Shown here: positions 34,529-43,199 of the stretch, piece by piece
Layout: the number at the start of each line of letters is the position of its first letter
Numbering within the stretch: the stretch's first letter is position 1
Source of the DNA: Sphaerisporangium siamense
GTDB taxonomy: Bacteria > Actinomycetota > Actinomycetes > Streptosporangiales > Streptosporangiaceae
Direction: 5' to 3'
NCBI RefSeq assembly: GCF_014205275.1
Contig: NZ_JACHND010000001.1
Location: forward strand, 2,914,001-2,978,000
DNA: 64,000 bases
The notes under the pieces: model-generated
Told to the model about the DNA's origin: nothing
What the model saw: the letters and a program-made list of their open reading frames with translations, nothing else
Databases searched by the model: none
Program-made: the position numbers and the translations under genes

Positions 34529-35191
34529 CTAGTCGCCGGTCAGCCGTGACTCGACGCGCACCTCGGGCGTGATCTCGCGCAGCCGCGCGACCAGGTCGTC
34601 CCCGGCCGTCCGCAGGGCCTCCAGCGGCATGGGCGCGAGCCGCTCCAGCAGGAACAGGGCGTCGGTGGTGGCCTCGGTGATGCGGGTGCGCACGCACTGG
34701 CGCCAGTTCCACCGGCGGCAGGTGACCCCGCGGTCGTCGCGCCAGACGACCTCGCCGATCTCGGGGTGGTCGACGACGACCTCGCCCTTCTCCATCGCGT
34801 CGAACGGCTCGTCGCCGGTCGCGCGGACCAGCCGCGCCGTGCCCTCGTAGTGCGCCAGGTCCTCCCCGCCGATGGGCAGGACGTGCCGGACGCTGACCGC
34901 GTTGTAGGCGTCCACGACGAGGTTGATCTCCGGGGGCGGCATCCGGCGCACCAGGGCGTCCACCGACGGGCGGGTGCGCTGGGGCTTGGCGCCGAACGCG
35001 CGGTAGGCGTCCTGCCAGGCGGCGATGTGCTCGTGGGACGGCGGGACGCCGTCGGCCGCGGCCTCGGCGAGCCAGGCGCGGGAACGGTCGTCGGAGGGGC
35101 CGCCGCGCAGGCCGTACGCGGCGATGACAAGCACCCGGAAGTCCGGGCGCAGTTCGGTGACCGCCTCGTCCACCCAGATGGCCTCGATCAT
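34529..35191 (-). CDS. B3/B4 tRNA-binding/editing-domain protein
   Basis: 220 residues resembling the stand-alone B3/B4 domain of phenylalanyl-tRNA synthetase beta subunit (RPSVDALVRRMPPPEINLVVDAYNAVSVRHVLPIGGEDL, GEVVWRDDRGVTCRRWNWRQCVRTRI). Such freestanding proteins may hydrolyse mischarged aminoacyl-tRNA, but this is unproven for this branch. The ATG at 35191 opens MIEAIWVDEAV. Divergent from the ArsR/MFS operon. Confidence 0.85.
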   Translation of the reverse strand: MIEAIWVDEAVTELRPDFRVLVIAAYGLRGGPSDDRSRAWLAEAAADGVPPSHEHIAAWQDAYRAFGAKPQRTRPSVDALVRRMPPPEINLVVDAYNAVSVRHVLPIGGEDLAHYEGTARLVRATGDEPFDAMEKGEVVVDHPEIGEVVWRDDRGVTCRRWNWRQCVRTRITEATTDALFLLERLAPMPLEALRTAGDDLVARLREITPEVRVESRLTGD

Positions 35192-35238
35192 GCCGTCACC
35201 CTAGCCGGGCCGCGGAGTGCTCCAATCCCAAAGAGATG

Positions 35239-35260
35239 TTTGCAAAGACAGCTTTGCAAA
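35239..35260. promoter_or_regulatory. Tandem palindromic operator of the ArsR gene
   Basis: Two copies of the palindrome TTTGCAAA (35239-35246, 35253-35260), 14 bases centre to centre, in an AT-rich spot 16 bases before the ArsR start codon. Probably the autorepression site of the ArsR-MFS operon. Confidence 0.6.
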
Positions 35261-35275
35261 GTTATCTTCGGTGAT

Positions 35276-35851
35276 ATGAGCGACCCGTCCGTCTACCACG
35301 TCAGCGACCCGCGGACCCTGAAGGCGGTGGCCCACCCGCTGCGCGTGCGGCTGCTCGGCGCGCTGCGCCTCGAAGGGCCCGCCACCGCCACGGAACTCGC
35401 GTCCCGGTTCGGCGAGAGCTCCGGCTCCACCAGCTACCACCTGCGGCAGCTCGCCAAGTACGGCTTCGTCGAAGAGGACCCCGAGCAGCGCGACGCGCGG
35501 GAACGCCGCTGGCGGTCCGTCCACCGGTACACCGCCTGGAACGAGCTGGAGCTCGGCGGCACCCCCGAGGGCCGCGAGGCCGCCGGCTTCATGCGCGACC
35601 GCCAGTTCGAGGTGTTCGTCCGCGACCGCGAGGGGTTCGAACGCGACCGCGAGTCCTGGGGACCCGCCTGGGTCGAGGCCGCGGGCATGTCGGACGACAT
35701 GGTGCGGATGACCCCCGAGACGCTCCGCCGCCTGTACGAGCGGGTGAGCGCGCTGGTCCGCGAACTGGAGGCGGAGGACGCCGGCAAGCCGGGCGCTGAG
35801 CGCGTGTCCGTCCACCTGGCCGCCTTCCCCACGAGGGGATACCACGGATGA
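35276..35851 (+). CDS. ArsR-type winged-helix regulator
   Basis: 191 residues. N-terminal ArsR-like winged helix (LKAVAHPLRVRLLGALRLEGPATATELASRFGESSGSTSYHLRQLAKYGFVEED..ARERRWRSV). The C-terminal half is a ligand or dimerisation region without metal-binding Cys, so a non-metal ligand is likely. Its stop overlaps the start of the MFS gene (ATGA), giving a two-gene operon in which it probably represses the exporter. Confidence 0.92.
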   Translation: MSDPSVYHVSDPRTLKAVAHPLRVRLLGALRLEGPATATELASRFGESSGSTSYHLRQLAKYGFVEEDPEQRDARERRWRSVHRYTAWNELELGGTPEGREAAGFMRDRQFEVFVRDREGFERDRESWGPAWVEAAGMSDDMVRMTPETLRRLYERVSALVRELEAEDAGKPGAERVSVHLAAFPTRGYHG

Positions 35852-37113
35852 CCGGCCTCGCCGCCACGACGGCCCCCGTGCTGTCTCCCCGCTCCGCCTT
35901 ACGCAGGTACGGGCTGATCAGCGCGCTGACCTGGCTCCCGCCGGGTCTCATGATGGCCTCGATGATCCTGCTGATGTCGTCGCGCGGCCTCGGGCTGGCG
36001 CAGATCGGCGTCGTGATGTCCTGCTACTCGATCGTCGTCCTGGTGCTGGAGCTCCCCACGGGCGGGCTCGCGGACGTCGTGGGACGGCGGGCCGTGCTCG
36101 CCGCCGCCGCCCTGTTCATGGTGGCGGGCATGGGCCTGCTGGCCGTCGCGGGCTCGTTCTGGCCTTTCGTGGCGGCCTCGGCCCTCAAGGGCGTCGGCCG
36201 CGCGCTGTCCAGCGGGCCTCCCCAGGCGTGGTACGTGGACACCCTGCACGCGGCCGAGGGGCCGGACGCCGACCTCAAGCCGGGACTGGCCAGGGGCAGC
36301 GCGATGAGCAGCACGGCCCTGTGCGCCGGCACCCTGGCCGGCGGGGTCCTGCCGCTGCTGGTGCCCTGGGGGCTCGCGGCACCGATGGTCGCGGCGTCGG
36401 CGGCGGCGGTCGCGCTCTTCGTGGTCGTGCTGGTCGCGATGCCCGAGCCCCCTCACCCACGCCCCTCGCTGCGGTCGGTGCTGCGGGACGTGCCGCGCAC
36501 GATGCGGGCGGGGGTGCGCCTCGGCGTGGCCGATCGCGGGCTGCGGCGGCTGCTGTCCGTGGCCTTCGCGCTCGGCGTCGCGCTCAGCTCCGTCGAGATG
36601 CTGACCCCCGGCAGGCTCGGCGACCTGACCGGCGACCCGGAGGCGGCGAGCTTCCTCTACGGCCTGGTGACGGCGGCGGGCTTCGGCGCCAGCGCCCTCG
36701 GGTCCTGGATCGCCCCCCGGGTGGTGCGGCTGCTCCGAGGCCCGGTGGCCGCGGCGATCGCCGGGACGGCGCTCGTGGCGGGCGCGATCGGCGCGCTGGC
36801 GGCCTCGGCCTCACTGCCCGGGGTGGCGGGCGTCGCCGTCACGATCGGGGCGTACATGGTGATGTTCGCCGCGGGCGCGGTGCCCGAGCTGGTGCGCAAC
36901 GAGATGATGCACCGCCGGGTGGGCTCCTCGCGCCGCGCCACGCTGATGTCGGTCGACTCGCTGCAGCTCCAGTTCGGCGGGATGTCGGCCACGCTCGGCC
37001 TCGGCCTGCTGGTCTCCCGGACCGGCCTCGGGGTGGGCTGGGCCGTGGTCGCCGCGCTGATCCTGCTCTCGGCTCTGCTGTACGTCCGGCTGCCTCAGGA
37101 GCACCCCTCATAG
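35848..37113 (+). CDS. MFS transporter
   Basis: 421 residues with about 12 hydrophobic helices. The MFS loop 2-3 motif is visible as LPTGGLADVVGRRAVL. Likely an exporter of a small compound sensed by the coupled ArsR regulator; substrate unknown. The two halves are joined by a charged loop (MPEPPHPRPSLRSVLRDVPRTMRAGV). Confidence 0.92.
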   Translation: MTGLAATTAPVLSPRSALRRYGLISALTWLPPGLMMASMILLMSSRGLGLAQIGVVMSCYSIVVLVLELPTGGLADVVGRRAVLAAAALFMVAGMGLLAVAGSFWPFVAASALKGVGRALSSGPPQAWYVDTLHAAEGPDADLKPGLARGSAMSSTALCAGTLAGGVLPLLVPWGLAAPMVAASAAAVALFVVVLVAMPEPPHPRPSLRSVLRDVPRTMRAGVRLGVADRGLRRLLSVAFALGVALSSVEMLTPGRLGDLTGDPEAASFLYGLVTAAGFGASALGSWIAPRVVRLLRGPVAAAIAGTALVAGAIGALAASASLPGVAGVAVTIGAYMVMFAAGAVPELVRNEMMHRRVGSSRRATLMSVDSLQLQFGGMSATLGLGLLVSRTGLGVGWAVVAALILLSALLYVRLPQEHPS

Positions 37114-37186
37114 AACAACATTCGGTCCCCGGTGCACAATCGTGTCGATGGCGGCGGACAGCGGCGGTTGGGACAAAGGAGCCGGG

Positions 37187-38284
37187 ATGCGGGATCACGT
37201 TACGGAGCCGGAGCGTCGGGAGCGGCCGAAGCGAAGGGTGACGCCGGCCAACCCGGCGCAGATGGAGGCGTGGCACGGCGGCGCCATGCCCGCCGTCGAG
37301 CAGGTGCGCCCGGGCCTGTGGTCCATCCCGGTGCCGATCCCGATCAACCCCCTCAGGTACGTCCTGGTCTACGCCCTGGAGCTGCCGGACGGCGTCGCGA
37401 TCGTCGACGCGGGCTGGAACACCGACGAGGCGTACGCGGCGCTCTCCGACGGGCTCGGCGCCGCCGGGTACGCGATGGGCGACGTCCGCGCGGTGCTGGT
37501 GACGCACATCCACCCCGACCACTACGGGCTCGCCGGGAGGGTGCGGGAGAACTCGGGCGCGTGGATCGGCCTGCACCCGGCCGACGCCCGCCTGCTGCGG
37601 GAGCGCTACGACGAGCCGGAGATCGAGACGCTGGTCGCGCGGCAGCGCGCGATGCTGGCGCGCTCGGGCGTGCCGCCGCTGACCGCCGACGAGCTGTCCG
37701 GGGCGTCCATGGCGATCCGCGACCACGTCTCGATGGCCAGGCCGGACCGGCTGATCGAGGACGGCGCCGCCCTGGACCTGCCCGGCTGGGACCTGCGGGC
37801 CGTCTGGACGCCCGGCCACTCGCCCGGCCACCTGTGCTTCGTGTCGCCGTCGCGCCGCCTGCTCTTCTCCGGTGATCATGTGCTCGCGCGCATCACGCCC
37901 ATCGTCGCCGTCCACCCCCAGTCGGCCCCCAACCCGCTGGCCGACTACCTGGACGCGCTGGCGGCCGTCAAGCGCTTCGAGGTGGACGAGGTGCTGCCCG
38001 CGCACGAGTACCGCTTCCTGGAGCTGGCCGAGCGGGTCGACGACGTGATGGCCCACCATGAGCGGCGGCTGGCGGAGATCGAGGCGGCGGTGGCCGCCGC
38101 CGACGGCATCGCCTGCTGGGACGTCACGACCCGGCTGACCTGGTCGCGGCCGTGGGAGACGATTCCGCCGTTCATGCGCAGGGCCGCGACCAACGAGACG
38201 CTCGCCCACCTGGTCTACCTGGAGGCGCGGGGGCGGCTGCGGTGCGTGCCCGGTGAGCCGGACCTGTGGTACCGGGACGCATGA
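37187..38284 (+). CDS. MBL-fold metallo-hydrolase
   Basis: 365 residues. AAAGGAG lies 6 bases before the ATG at 37187; alternative in-frame starts at 37142 and 37148 lack a ribosome site. Metallo-beta-lactamase fold with the metal motif VTHIHPDHYGLAG (HxHxDH), second-shell TPGHSPGHLCF and LLFSGDHVL, and final HEYRF. The C-terminal ~90 residues look like the extra helical domain of LACTB2-like hydrolases. Probably hydrolyses an acyl-thioester or similar; substrate unknown. Confidence 0.92.
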   Translation: MRDHVTEPERRERPKRRVTPANPAQMEAWHGGAMPAVEQVRPGLWSIPVPIPINPLRYVLVYALELPDGVAIVDAGWNTDEAYAALSDGLGAAGYAMGDVRAVLVTHIHPDHYGLAGRVRENSGAWIGLHPADARLLRERYDEPEIETLVARQRAMLARSGVPPLTADELSGASMAIRDHVSMARPDRLIEDGAALDLPGWDLRAVWTPGHSPGHLCFVSPSRRLLFSGDHVLARITPIVAVHPQSAPNPLADYLDALAAVKRFEVDEVLPAHEYRFLELAERVDDVMAHHERRLAEIEAAVAAADGIACWDVTTRLTWSRPWETIPPFMRRAATNETLAHLVYLEARGRLRCVPGEPDLWYRDA

Positions 38285-38311
38285 TATTCCATGGAATTCA
38301 AGTAGGGAATA

Positions 38312-38340
38312 TTGACATTACGGTTCGGTCTACGTAGTTT
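38312..38340 (+). promoter_or_regulatory. Promoter of the leader peptide/FMN reductase operon
   Basis: TTGACA (38312-38317), 17-base spacer, TAGTTT (38335-38340). The predicted start point falls almost on the leader ATG, so the leader transcript may have little or no 5' UTR. A perfect palindrome ATTCCATGGAAT at 38286-38297 just upstream may bind a regulator. Confidence 0.55.
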
Positions 38341-38347
38341 TTCGAGC

Positions 38348-38422
38348 ATGAGCCAGAAGCCCCTGACCCGGCGCCTTCACGTGGATCTCGGCCACGTCGC
38401 CGGTGCCCAGTGTCGCCGCTGA
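38348..38422 (+). CDS. Cysteine-type leader peptide
   Basis: A 24-codon ORF starting MSQKPLTRRLHVDLGHV and ending in Cys-Arg-Arg before the TGA. This fits the actinobacterial putative leader peptides (RRxHVDLxRV...CRR) found upstream of sulfur-assimilation and sulfonate genes, where translation of the terminal Cys codon is thought to sense cysteinyl-tRNA. It is followed by a hairpin and then the FMN reductase gene, supporting ribosome-mediated attenuation. Confidence 0.8.
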   Translation: MSQKPLTRRLHVDLGHVAGAQCRR

Positions 38423-38453
38423 GACGCGCTGACAAGGGCAACCTCTGCACTCT

Positions 38454-38481
38454 GGCGTCCGGCCGCGCACGGCGGGACGCC
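38454..38481 (+). promoter_or_regulatory. Candidate attenuator hairpin
   Basis: Outer stem GGCGTCC / GGACGCC with inner GCCG / CGGC pairing and CGCA loop, 32 bases past the leader stop and 21 before the FMN reductase start. Placed to act as the attenuator. Confidence 0.5.
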
Positions 38482-38501
38482 GTCGCGATGACCGGGAGAC
38501 G

Positions 38502-39035
38502 ATGAATGGTGAGCGACAGATGAGTTTCGTGACATTAGTGGGCAACCCCCGAGAAGGCTCGCGTACGCGGACGGTCGCCGAGCACGCGGCCGAGCTGGTG
38601 GCCGGGCGGCTGGGCTACTCCGGCAAGCGCGAGGTGATCGACCTGGCGGGCCTGGCCCCGCGGCTGCTCGACCCGCAGCCCCCGGCCGAGGTCCGCGAGG
38701 CCCTGGACCTGGCCGCCGCCGCCACCGTGCTGCTGGTGGCGAGCCCCACCTACAAGGCCACCTACACCGGGTTGCTGAAGGTCTTCCTCGACCGGCTCAA
38801 GCCCGACGCCCTGGCCGGCGTGACCGCGCTGCCGATCCTCGTCATGGGCGACCCCAAGCATTCCCTCGCCGTCGAGACCCATTTGCGGCCGCTGCTGGTC
38901 GAGCTGGGCGCCACCGTGCCGACCCCCGGCCTGGCCCTGCTCGAAGCCGACATCGCCGCGCCCGAGGAGGTGCTGGGCCGATGGGCGGACCGCATCGCCC
39001 CGCAGATGGCGCTGAGGGAGGACACGAGCGCATGA
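38502..39035 (+). CDS. NADPH-dependent FMN reductase (SsuE/MsuE-like)
   Basis: 177 residues. Flavodoxin-like fold: VTLVGNPREGSRTRTVAEHAAELV (phosphate-binding loop), VASPTYKATYTGLLKVFLDRL and LPILVMGDPKHSLAVETHLRPLLVELG, matching SsuE-type reductases that feed FMNH2 to sulfonate or related monooxygenases. GGGAG lies 6 bases before the ATG at 38502; the family N-terminus would also fit the ATG at 38520. The cysteine leader upstream supports a role in sulfur scavenging. Confidence 0.9.
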   Translation: MNGERQMSFVTLVGNPREGSRTRTVAEHAAELVAGRLGYSGKREVIDLAGLAPRLLDPQPPAEVREALDLAAAATVLLVASPTYKATYTGLLKVFLDRLKPDALAGVTALPILVMGDPKHSLAVETHLRPLLVELGATVPTPGLALLEADIAAPEEVLGRWADRIAPQMALREDTSA

Positions 39036-39538
39036 CCGAGACCCTGCCCGACGCGGCCGTCGACAACCAGCGGTTCCGCGAGGCGCTGGCCGTCCACGCG
39101 GCCGGGGTCGTCGTCGTGACCGCCAGGACCGGCGGCGTGCCGGTCGGCCTCACCGCGACCTCGTTCTCCTCCGTCAGCCTCAACCCCCCGCTGGTCTCCT
39201 TCTACGTCGACCAGTCCTCCACCACCTGGCCCTCGCTGCGGCAGGCCGAGAGCTTCGCCGTGAACGTCCTGGCCAGCGACCAGGCCGAGCTGGCGTCCCG
39301 CTTCGCCCGCAGGGGCGTCGACAGGTTCGCCGCGCCGACGAGCTGGCGGCCGGGGCCGCGCGGGGTGCCCCTGCTCGACGGCGTCTCGGCGTACCTGGTC
39401 TGCGAGCCGCACAGCACCGCCGAGATCGGCGACCACGTCCTGGTCGTCGGCCTGGTCACCCGCACCGAGATCGGCTCGCCCGGCCGTCCCCTCATCTACC
39501 ACCAGGGCAGGTTCGGCCGGTTCACCCCGCACTCCTGA
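39032..39538 (+). CDS. Flavin reductase-like (flavin:NAD(P)H oxidoreductase) protein
   Basis: 168 residues of the flavin-reductase-like split-barrel family (FREALAVHAAGVVVVTARTGGVPVGLTATSFSSVSLNPPLVSFYVDQSSTTWPSL, ESFAVNVLASDQAELASRFARRG). The ATG overlaps the FMN reductase stop (ATGA), so the two are translationally coupled. Reduces free flavin for a monooxygenase partner; no such monooxygenase follows directly in this operon. Confidence 0.9.
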   Translation: MTETLPDAAVDNQRFREALAVHAAGVVVVTARTGGVPVGLTATSFSSVSLNPPLVSFYVDQSSTTWPSLRQAESFAVNVLASDQAELASRFARRGVDRFAAPTSWRPGPRGVPLLDGVSAYLVCEPHSTAEIGDHVLVVGLVTRTEIGSPGRPLIYHQGRFGRFTPHS

Positions 39539-39561
39539 CCCCCGGCCGCCCGTCCCGGCGG

Positions 39562-40620
39562 TCACGCCAGCCGCGCCGTGCCCCGGCCGGTGGCGAGCGG
39601 GAGGTCCAGGACGGTGCGGATGCCGGGCGGCGACGCGCAGACGGCTCCGATCGAGTTGACGGCGTGCGCCGCCGCCCCGGCGAGGCCGTGGGAGACCTCG
39701 TCGATCGTGATCAGCATCTGCGGGCGGCCCTCGATGTGGAGGGCGAACCCCGGCTCCGGCCAGCGGCGCACCTGGGAGGCGTCGGCCTTGTAGACGCACT
39801 CGACCGTCATGAACGGCCGGCCCCTGACCAGGCCGGAGAAGATCCACCGGGAGGCGCAGACCGTGCCGGGCAGCACCACGCCCGCCGTCACCTCGAGCTG
39901 CTCGGCCGCCAGCTCGTACTCGTCGGTCTCCTCGACCTCGTCGAGCTTGACGCCGAGCGCGCCCGCCACGAGCTGGACGCTCTCGGAGAACAGGGCCCGC
40001 TGCACGTTGCGGAACGGGCGCACCGCCACCGCGTAGTCCTTCGGGGCGCGGCCGAAGCCGATCAGGTCCATGACGATCTGCCGCGAGGGATGCCCGTGGA
40101 AGTCGGAGGACTCGCGGACGTAGATGTGGTCCAGGCGCGCCGACAGGCCGCTCAACGCCAGGGGCAGGAAGTCGCTCATGAAGCCCGGGTTGATGCCGGT
40201 GCCGTACACCGAGGTGCCGCCCGCACGGCACGCCGACTCCAGGCGGTCGACCACGGCGGGCCCGTAGACCTGCGGGTAGATGAAGCCGGTGGTGGTGATG
40301 ACGTTCTTGCCCGAGGAGAGGATCGCGCAGACGGTCTCCAGGTCGGCGTTGTAGTCGCCGCCGAAGTAGGCCGCGGGCAGCGGCATGTGCAGCACACAGT
40401 CGGCGTCGAGGGCGAGGACGGCGTCGACGTCGTCGCCGCACGGCACCCCGCACTCGGGCAGGCCCACGAGCGGCCCGGCGTCCAGCCCGACCTTGTCGGG
40501 GTCGTACACCAGCACGCCGGCCAGCCGGAACTCCGGCCGGGTGAGGACGCTGCGCAGCGCGTAGCTGCCGAGAGCCCCGGTGGCCCACTGGATCACGCGG
40601 AGGGGCGGCTGTGCGGGCAT
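39562..40620 (-). CDS. NAD(P)-dependent amine-dehydrogenase/DHDP-reductase-like protein
   Basis: 352 residues. N-terminal Rossmann fold (RVIQWATGALGSYALRSVLTRPEFRLAGVLVYDPDKVGLDAG) and the family segment GKNVITTTGFIYPQVYGP..GTSVYGTGINPGFMSDFLPL. This is the dihydrodipicolinate-reductase-like family that includes 2,4-diaminopentanoate dehydrogenase; in actinobacteria many copies occur in lipid or steroid catabolic regions with unknown substrates. GGAGG lies 5 bases before the ATG at 40620; the longer frame to 40653 is not preferred. Confidence 0.85.
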   Translation of the reverse strand: MPAQPPLRVIQWATGALGSYALRSVLTRPEFRLAGVLVYDPDKVGLDAGPLVGLPECGVPCGDDVDAVLALDADCVLHMPLPAAYFGGDYNADLETVCAILSSGKNVITTTGFIYPQVYGPAVVDRLESACRAGGTSVYGTGINPGFMSDFLPLALSGLSARLDHIYVRESSDFHGHPSRQIVMDLIGFGRAPKDYAVAVRPFRNVQRALFSESVQLVAGALGVKLDEVEETDEYELAAEQLEVTAGVVLPGTVCASRWIFSGLVRGRPFMTVECVYKADASQVRRWPEPGFALHIEGRPQMLITIDEVSHGLAGAAAHAVNSIGAVCASPPGIRTVLDLPLATGRGTARLA

Positions 40621-40858
40621 GCGGCCTCCAGCCGGGGAGAACGGCGGGGCCATGGGGAAGTGGGGCCGACGCTGACCCAGGCCCCTGCGGGGGGAGAAAC
40701 TCTAGCAGAATTCGACGTGTCTGATCACTATCCGCTACGTGACGCCCTGTCCCGGGAATGCCGGGCGGGGACGGGGCGTCCGGCGGCGGATATCGTGTGC
40801 TCGCCAGAGGGATGTTCTCCTGACGCGCTGGTGAGGCGCTCCTCGAAGGGTGGGCGGC

Positions 40859-41755
40859 ATGTCCGAACTACGGTTTGACGGCAAGGTCGCGGTCGTGACG
40901 GGCGCCGGGCACGGCCTCGGCCGCTCGCACGCGCTCATGCTCGCCGCGCGCGGCGCGAACGTCGTCGTCAACGACCTCGGCGGGGCGCTCGACGGCACGG
41001 GCGCCTCGACCGGCCCGGCCGCCGAGGTGGTGGAGCTGATCGCCAAGGACGGCGGGCGGGCGGTCGCCAACGCCGACGACATCTCCACGCCCGAGGGCGC
41101 CGACTCCCTGGTCAGGACCGCGCTGGACGTCTTCGGCCGGGTGGACGTCGTGGTCAACAACGCGGGCATCCTGCGGGACAAGTCCTTCGGCAAGATGACG
41201 GTCGAGGAGTTCGACGCCGTGCTGGCCGTGCACGCCCGCGGGTCCTTCCTGGTCAGCCGGGCCGCCTTCCCGCACATGAAGGAGCAGGGGTACGGCCGCA
41301 TCGTCAACACCTCATCCCCGTCCGGGCTGTTCGGCAACTTCGGCCAGGCCAACTACGCCACCGCCAAGATGGGCCTGGTCGGCCTGACCAAGACCCTCGG
41401 CATCGAGGGCGCCCGCGCGGGGATCAAGGCCAACGCGATCGCGCCGATGGCCTGGACGCGCATGACCGAGACGCTGTTCCCCGCCGAGTACGCGCACAAG
41501 CTGGCCCCGGAGAAGGTGAGCCCGCTGGTCGTCTTCCTCGCGCACGAGAGCTGCCCGACCTCCGGGGAGGTCTTCAGCGTGGGCGCGGGGCGGGTGGCCC
41601 GCGTGTTCGTGGCCGAGGGGCCGGGCTGGCGGTCCGACGACCTCAGCGCCGAGGCGATCCGCGACAACTGGGACGCGATCCTGACCGAGCAGCCGTACCT
41701 CCAGCCGACCACGCTGGGGGAGCAGTGGGGCGCGTCGCTCAACGAGATGCTCTGA
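40859..41755 (+). CDS. SDR-family oxidoreductase
   Basis: 298 residues. Classic short-chain dehydrogenase: cofactor loop VTGAGHGLGRSHAL, NNAG motif (VVVNNAGIL), catalytic Ser in NTSSPSGLFG and YxxxK in ANYATAKMGLVGLTK. The sequence style (LRFDGKVAVVTGAGHGLGRSHALMLAARGANVVVNDLGG) matches the hydroxyacyl-CoA/17-beta-hydroxysteroid dehydrogenase type 4 subgroup, suggesting a role in fatty acyl or steroid side-chain oxidation. AAGGGTGG precedes the ATG; a GTG three codons upstream is the alternative. Confidence 0.92.
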   Translation: MSELRFDGKVAVVTGAGHGLGRSHALMLAARGANVVVNDLGGALDGTGASTGPAAEVVELIAKDGGRAVANADDISTPEGADSLVRTALDVFGRVDVVVNNAGILRDKSFGKMTVEEFDAVLAVHARGSFLVSRAAFPHMKEQGYGRIVNTSSPSGLFGNFGQANYATAKMGLVGLTKTLGIEGARAGIKANAIAPMAWTRMTETLFPAEYAHKLAPEKVSPLVVFLAHESCPTSGEVFSVGAGRVARVFVAEGPGWRSDDLSAEAIRDNWDAILTEQPYLQPTTLGEQWGASLNEML

Positions 41756-41758
41756 CGG

Positions 41759-41791
41759 CTCCCCGGGCCGGATCACGCGCGGCCCGGGGAG
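41759..41791. terminator. Bidirectional terminator between SDR and alcohol dehydrogenase
   Basis: Perfect 12-base-pair stem ctccccgggccg / cggcccggggag with a 9-base loop, in the 40-base gap between convergent genes. Confidence 0.85.
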
Positions 41792-41795
41792 GGCT

Positions 41796-42881
41796 TCAGT
41801 CGAAGAGCACGACCTGGCGCAGGACCTCGCCGCCGCGCAGCGCGGCCACGGCGTCGTTCAGGTCGGCGATGCCGATCCGTGCGCTGATCATGCTCTCCAG
41901 GTCGAGCCTGCCCGCCTTCCACAGGTTCACCAGGAACGGGAAGTCCCGCCGGACGTCGCTGCCGCCGTACAGCGAGCTGAGCAGGTTCTTGCCCTCGAAC
42001 AGCAGGCTGAACGCCGACAGCGGCACCAGGTCGTCCATGGCCCCGGCGCCGACCACGACGACGTCGCCGCCGCGCCGGGTCGCCTGCCAGGCGGACATGA
42101 TCGAGGCCGACCTGCCCACGGCCTCGAAGCCGTAGTCGAACCCCTGGCCGCCGGTCAGCGCGGTCACCGCCTCGGCGAGCCGGTCGGGGGTGCAGACGTC
42201 GGTCGCGCCGGCCTTCATGGCCGGCTCGTGCTTGGAGGTCAGCGGGTCCACCGCGAGGATCCTCGTCGCCCCGGAGATCCGGGCTCCCTGGATCACCGCC
42301 AGGCCCACGCCGCCGCAGCCGATCACCGCCACGCTCGTGCCCGGCCTGACCTTCGCGGTGTTGACGACCGCGCCGACGCCGGTCGTGACGCCGCAGCCGA
42401 TCAGCGCGGCCACCTCGTACGGCACATCAGGGTCCACCTTGATCGCGCCCTGCCAGGGCACCACGATCTCCTCCGCCCACGTGCCGCAGCCGGTCATGCC
42501 GTACGCCGGGGTGTCCCCGCCGAAACGGAACCTGGCCAGCGAGAAGCTCTGGACGAGGTAGGTGGTGCACAGGTAGGGCCGGCCGCGGACGCAGCTCGCG
42601 CAGGTCTCACAGGCGGGAGTCCAGTTCACGATGACGTGGTCGCCCGGCCGCACGGAGGTGACCTGGTCGCCGGTCTCCACGACCTCGCCCGCGCCCTCGT
42701 GCCCCGGGATCACCGGCAGCGGCATGGGCAGCACGCCGGACATCACCGAAAGGTCCGAATGGCACACGCCGGTCGCTCTGATCTTCACGCGGACGTCCGA
42801 CGGCCCCACCGGGGTCAGGGTCACGTCGTCGCGGATGTCCAGCCTGTCGTCGCCGGCGGCGTGCAGCAGGGCGGCTCGCAT
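41796..42881 (-). CDS. Zinc-dependent alcohol dehydrogenase
   Basis: 361 residues, class III/AdhD-like zinc MDR. Catalytic zinc region ATGVCHSDLSVMSG and PVIPGHEGAGEVVE; structural-zinc Cys cluster CETCASCVRGRPYLC; Rossmann loop VAVIGCGGVGLAVIQGARISGA. GGAGG lies 8 bases before the ATG at 42881. Follows the ferredoxin gene by 39 bases in the same direction, so both likely share the promoter carrying the KstR-like site. Probably oxidises an alcohol made by a P450. Confidence 0.94.
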   Translation of the reverse strand: MRAALLHAAGDDRLDIRDDVTLTPVGPSDVRVKIRATGVCHSDLSVMSGVLPMPLPVIPGHEGAGEVVETGDQVTSVRPGDHVIVNWTPACETCASCVRGRPYLCTTYLVQSFSLARFRFGGDTPAYGMTGCGTWAEEIVVPWQGAIKVDPDVPYEVAALIGCGVTTGVGAVVNTAKVRPGTSVAVIGCGGVGLAVIQGARISGATRILAVDPLTSKHEPAMKAGATDVCTPDRLAEAVTALTGGQGFDYGFEAVGRSASIMSAWQATRRGGDVVVVGAGAMDDLVPLSAFSLLFEGKNLLSSLYGGSDVRRDFPFLVNLWKAGRLDLESMISARIGIADLNDAVAALRGGEVLRQVVLFD

Positions 42882-42920
42882 GCGGGAGACCTCCAATGGG
42901 ATGGCCGTGGTGCCGGGTGC

Positions 42921-43115
42921 TCACTCATCGTGGAGGGAGAGCGCGGCCTTGGGGCAGGAACGTACGGCGTGGCGCACGCGGTCGAGTGTCTCCCGGGGCG
43001 GTTCGGGCAGCAGGACGTGCAGGTTGTCGTCCTCGTCCACCTCGAAGACGTCGGGGGCCAGGCCCATGCAGACGGCATTGGCCTCGCAGACGTCGTAGTC
43101 CACCTTGATCTTCAT
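42921..43115 (-). CDS. 3Fe-4S-type ferredoxin
   Basis: 64 residues. MKIKVDYDVCEANAVCMGLAPDVFEVDEDDNLHVLL... and CPKAAL, the three-Cys spacing (C-x5-C...CP) of the small ferredoxins that donate electrons to cytochromes P450. GAGGAGG precedes the ATG. First gene of the ferredoxin-ADH unit; the nearest P450 in the window is 15 kb away but carries a matching operator, so it is a possible partner. Confidence 0.93.
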   Translation of the reverse strand: MKIKVDYDVCEANAVCMGLAPDVFEVDEDDNLHVLLPEPPRETLDRVRHAVRSCPKAALSLHDE

Positions 43116-43199
43116 CGGGCCTCCTCGCGGGTGTGGTCGTGACGCGAGCCTAGGCCGGAGCGGCGGGGGAGCGGGCGCACGCTCGCCGACCCGGCCAAG

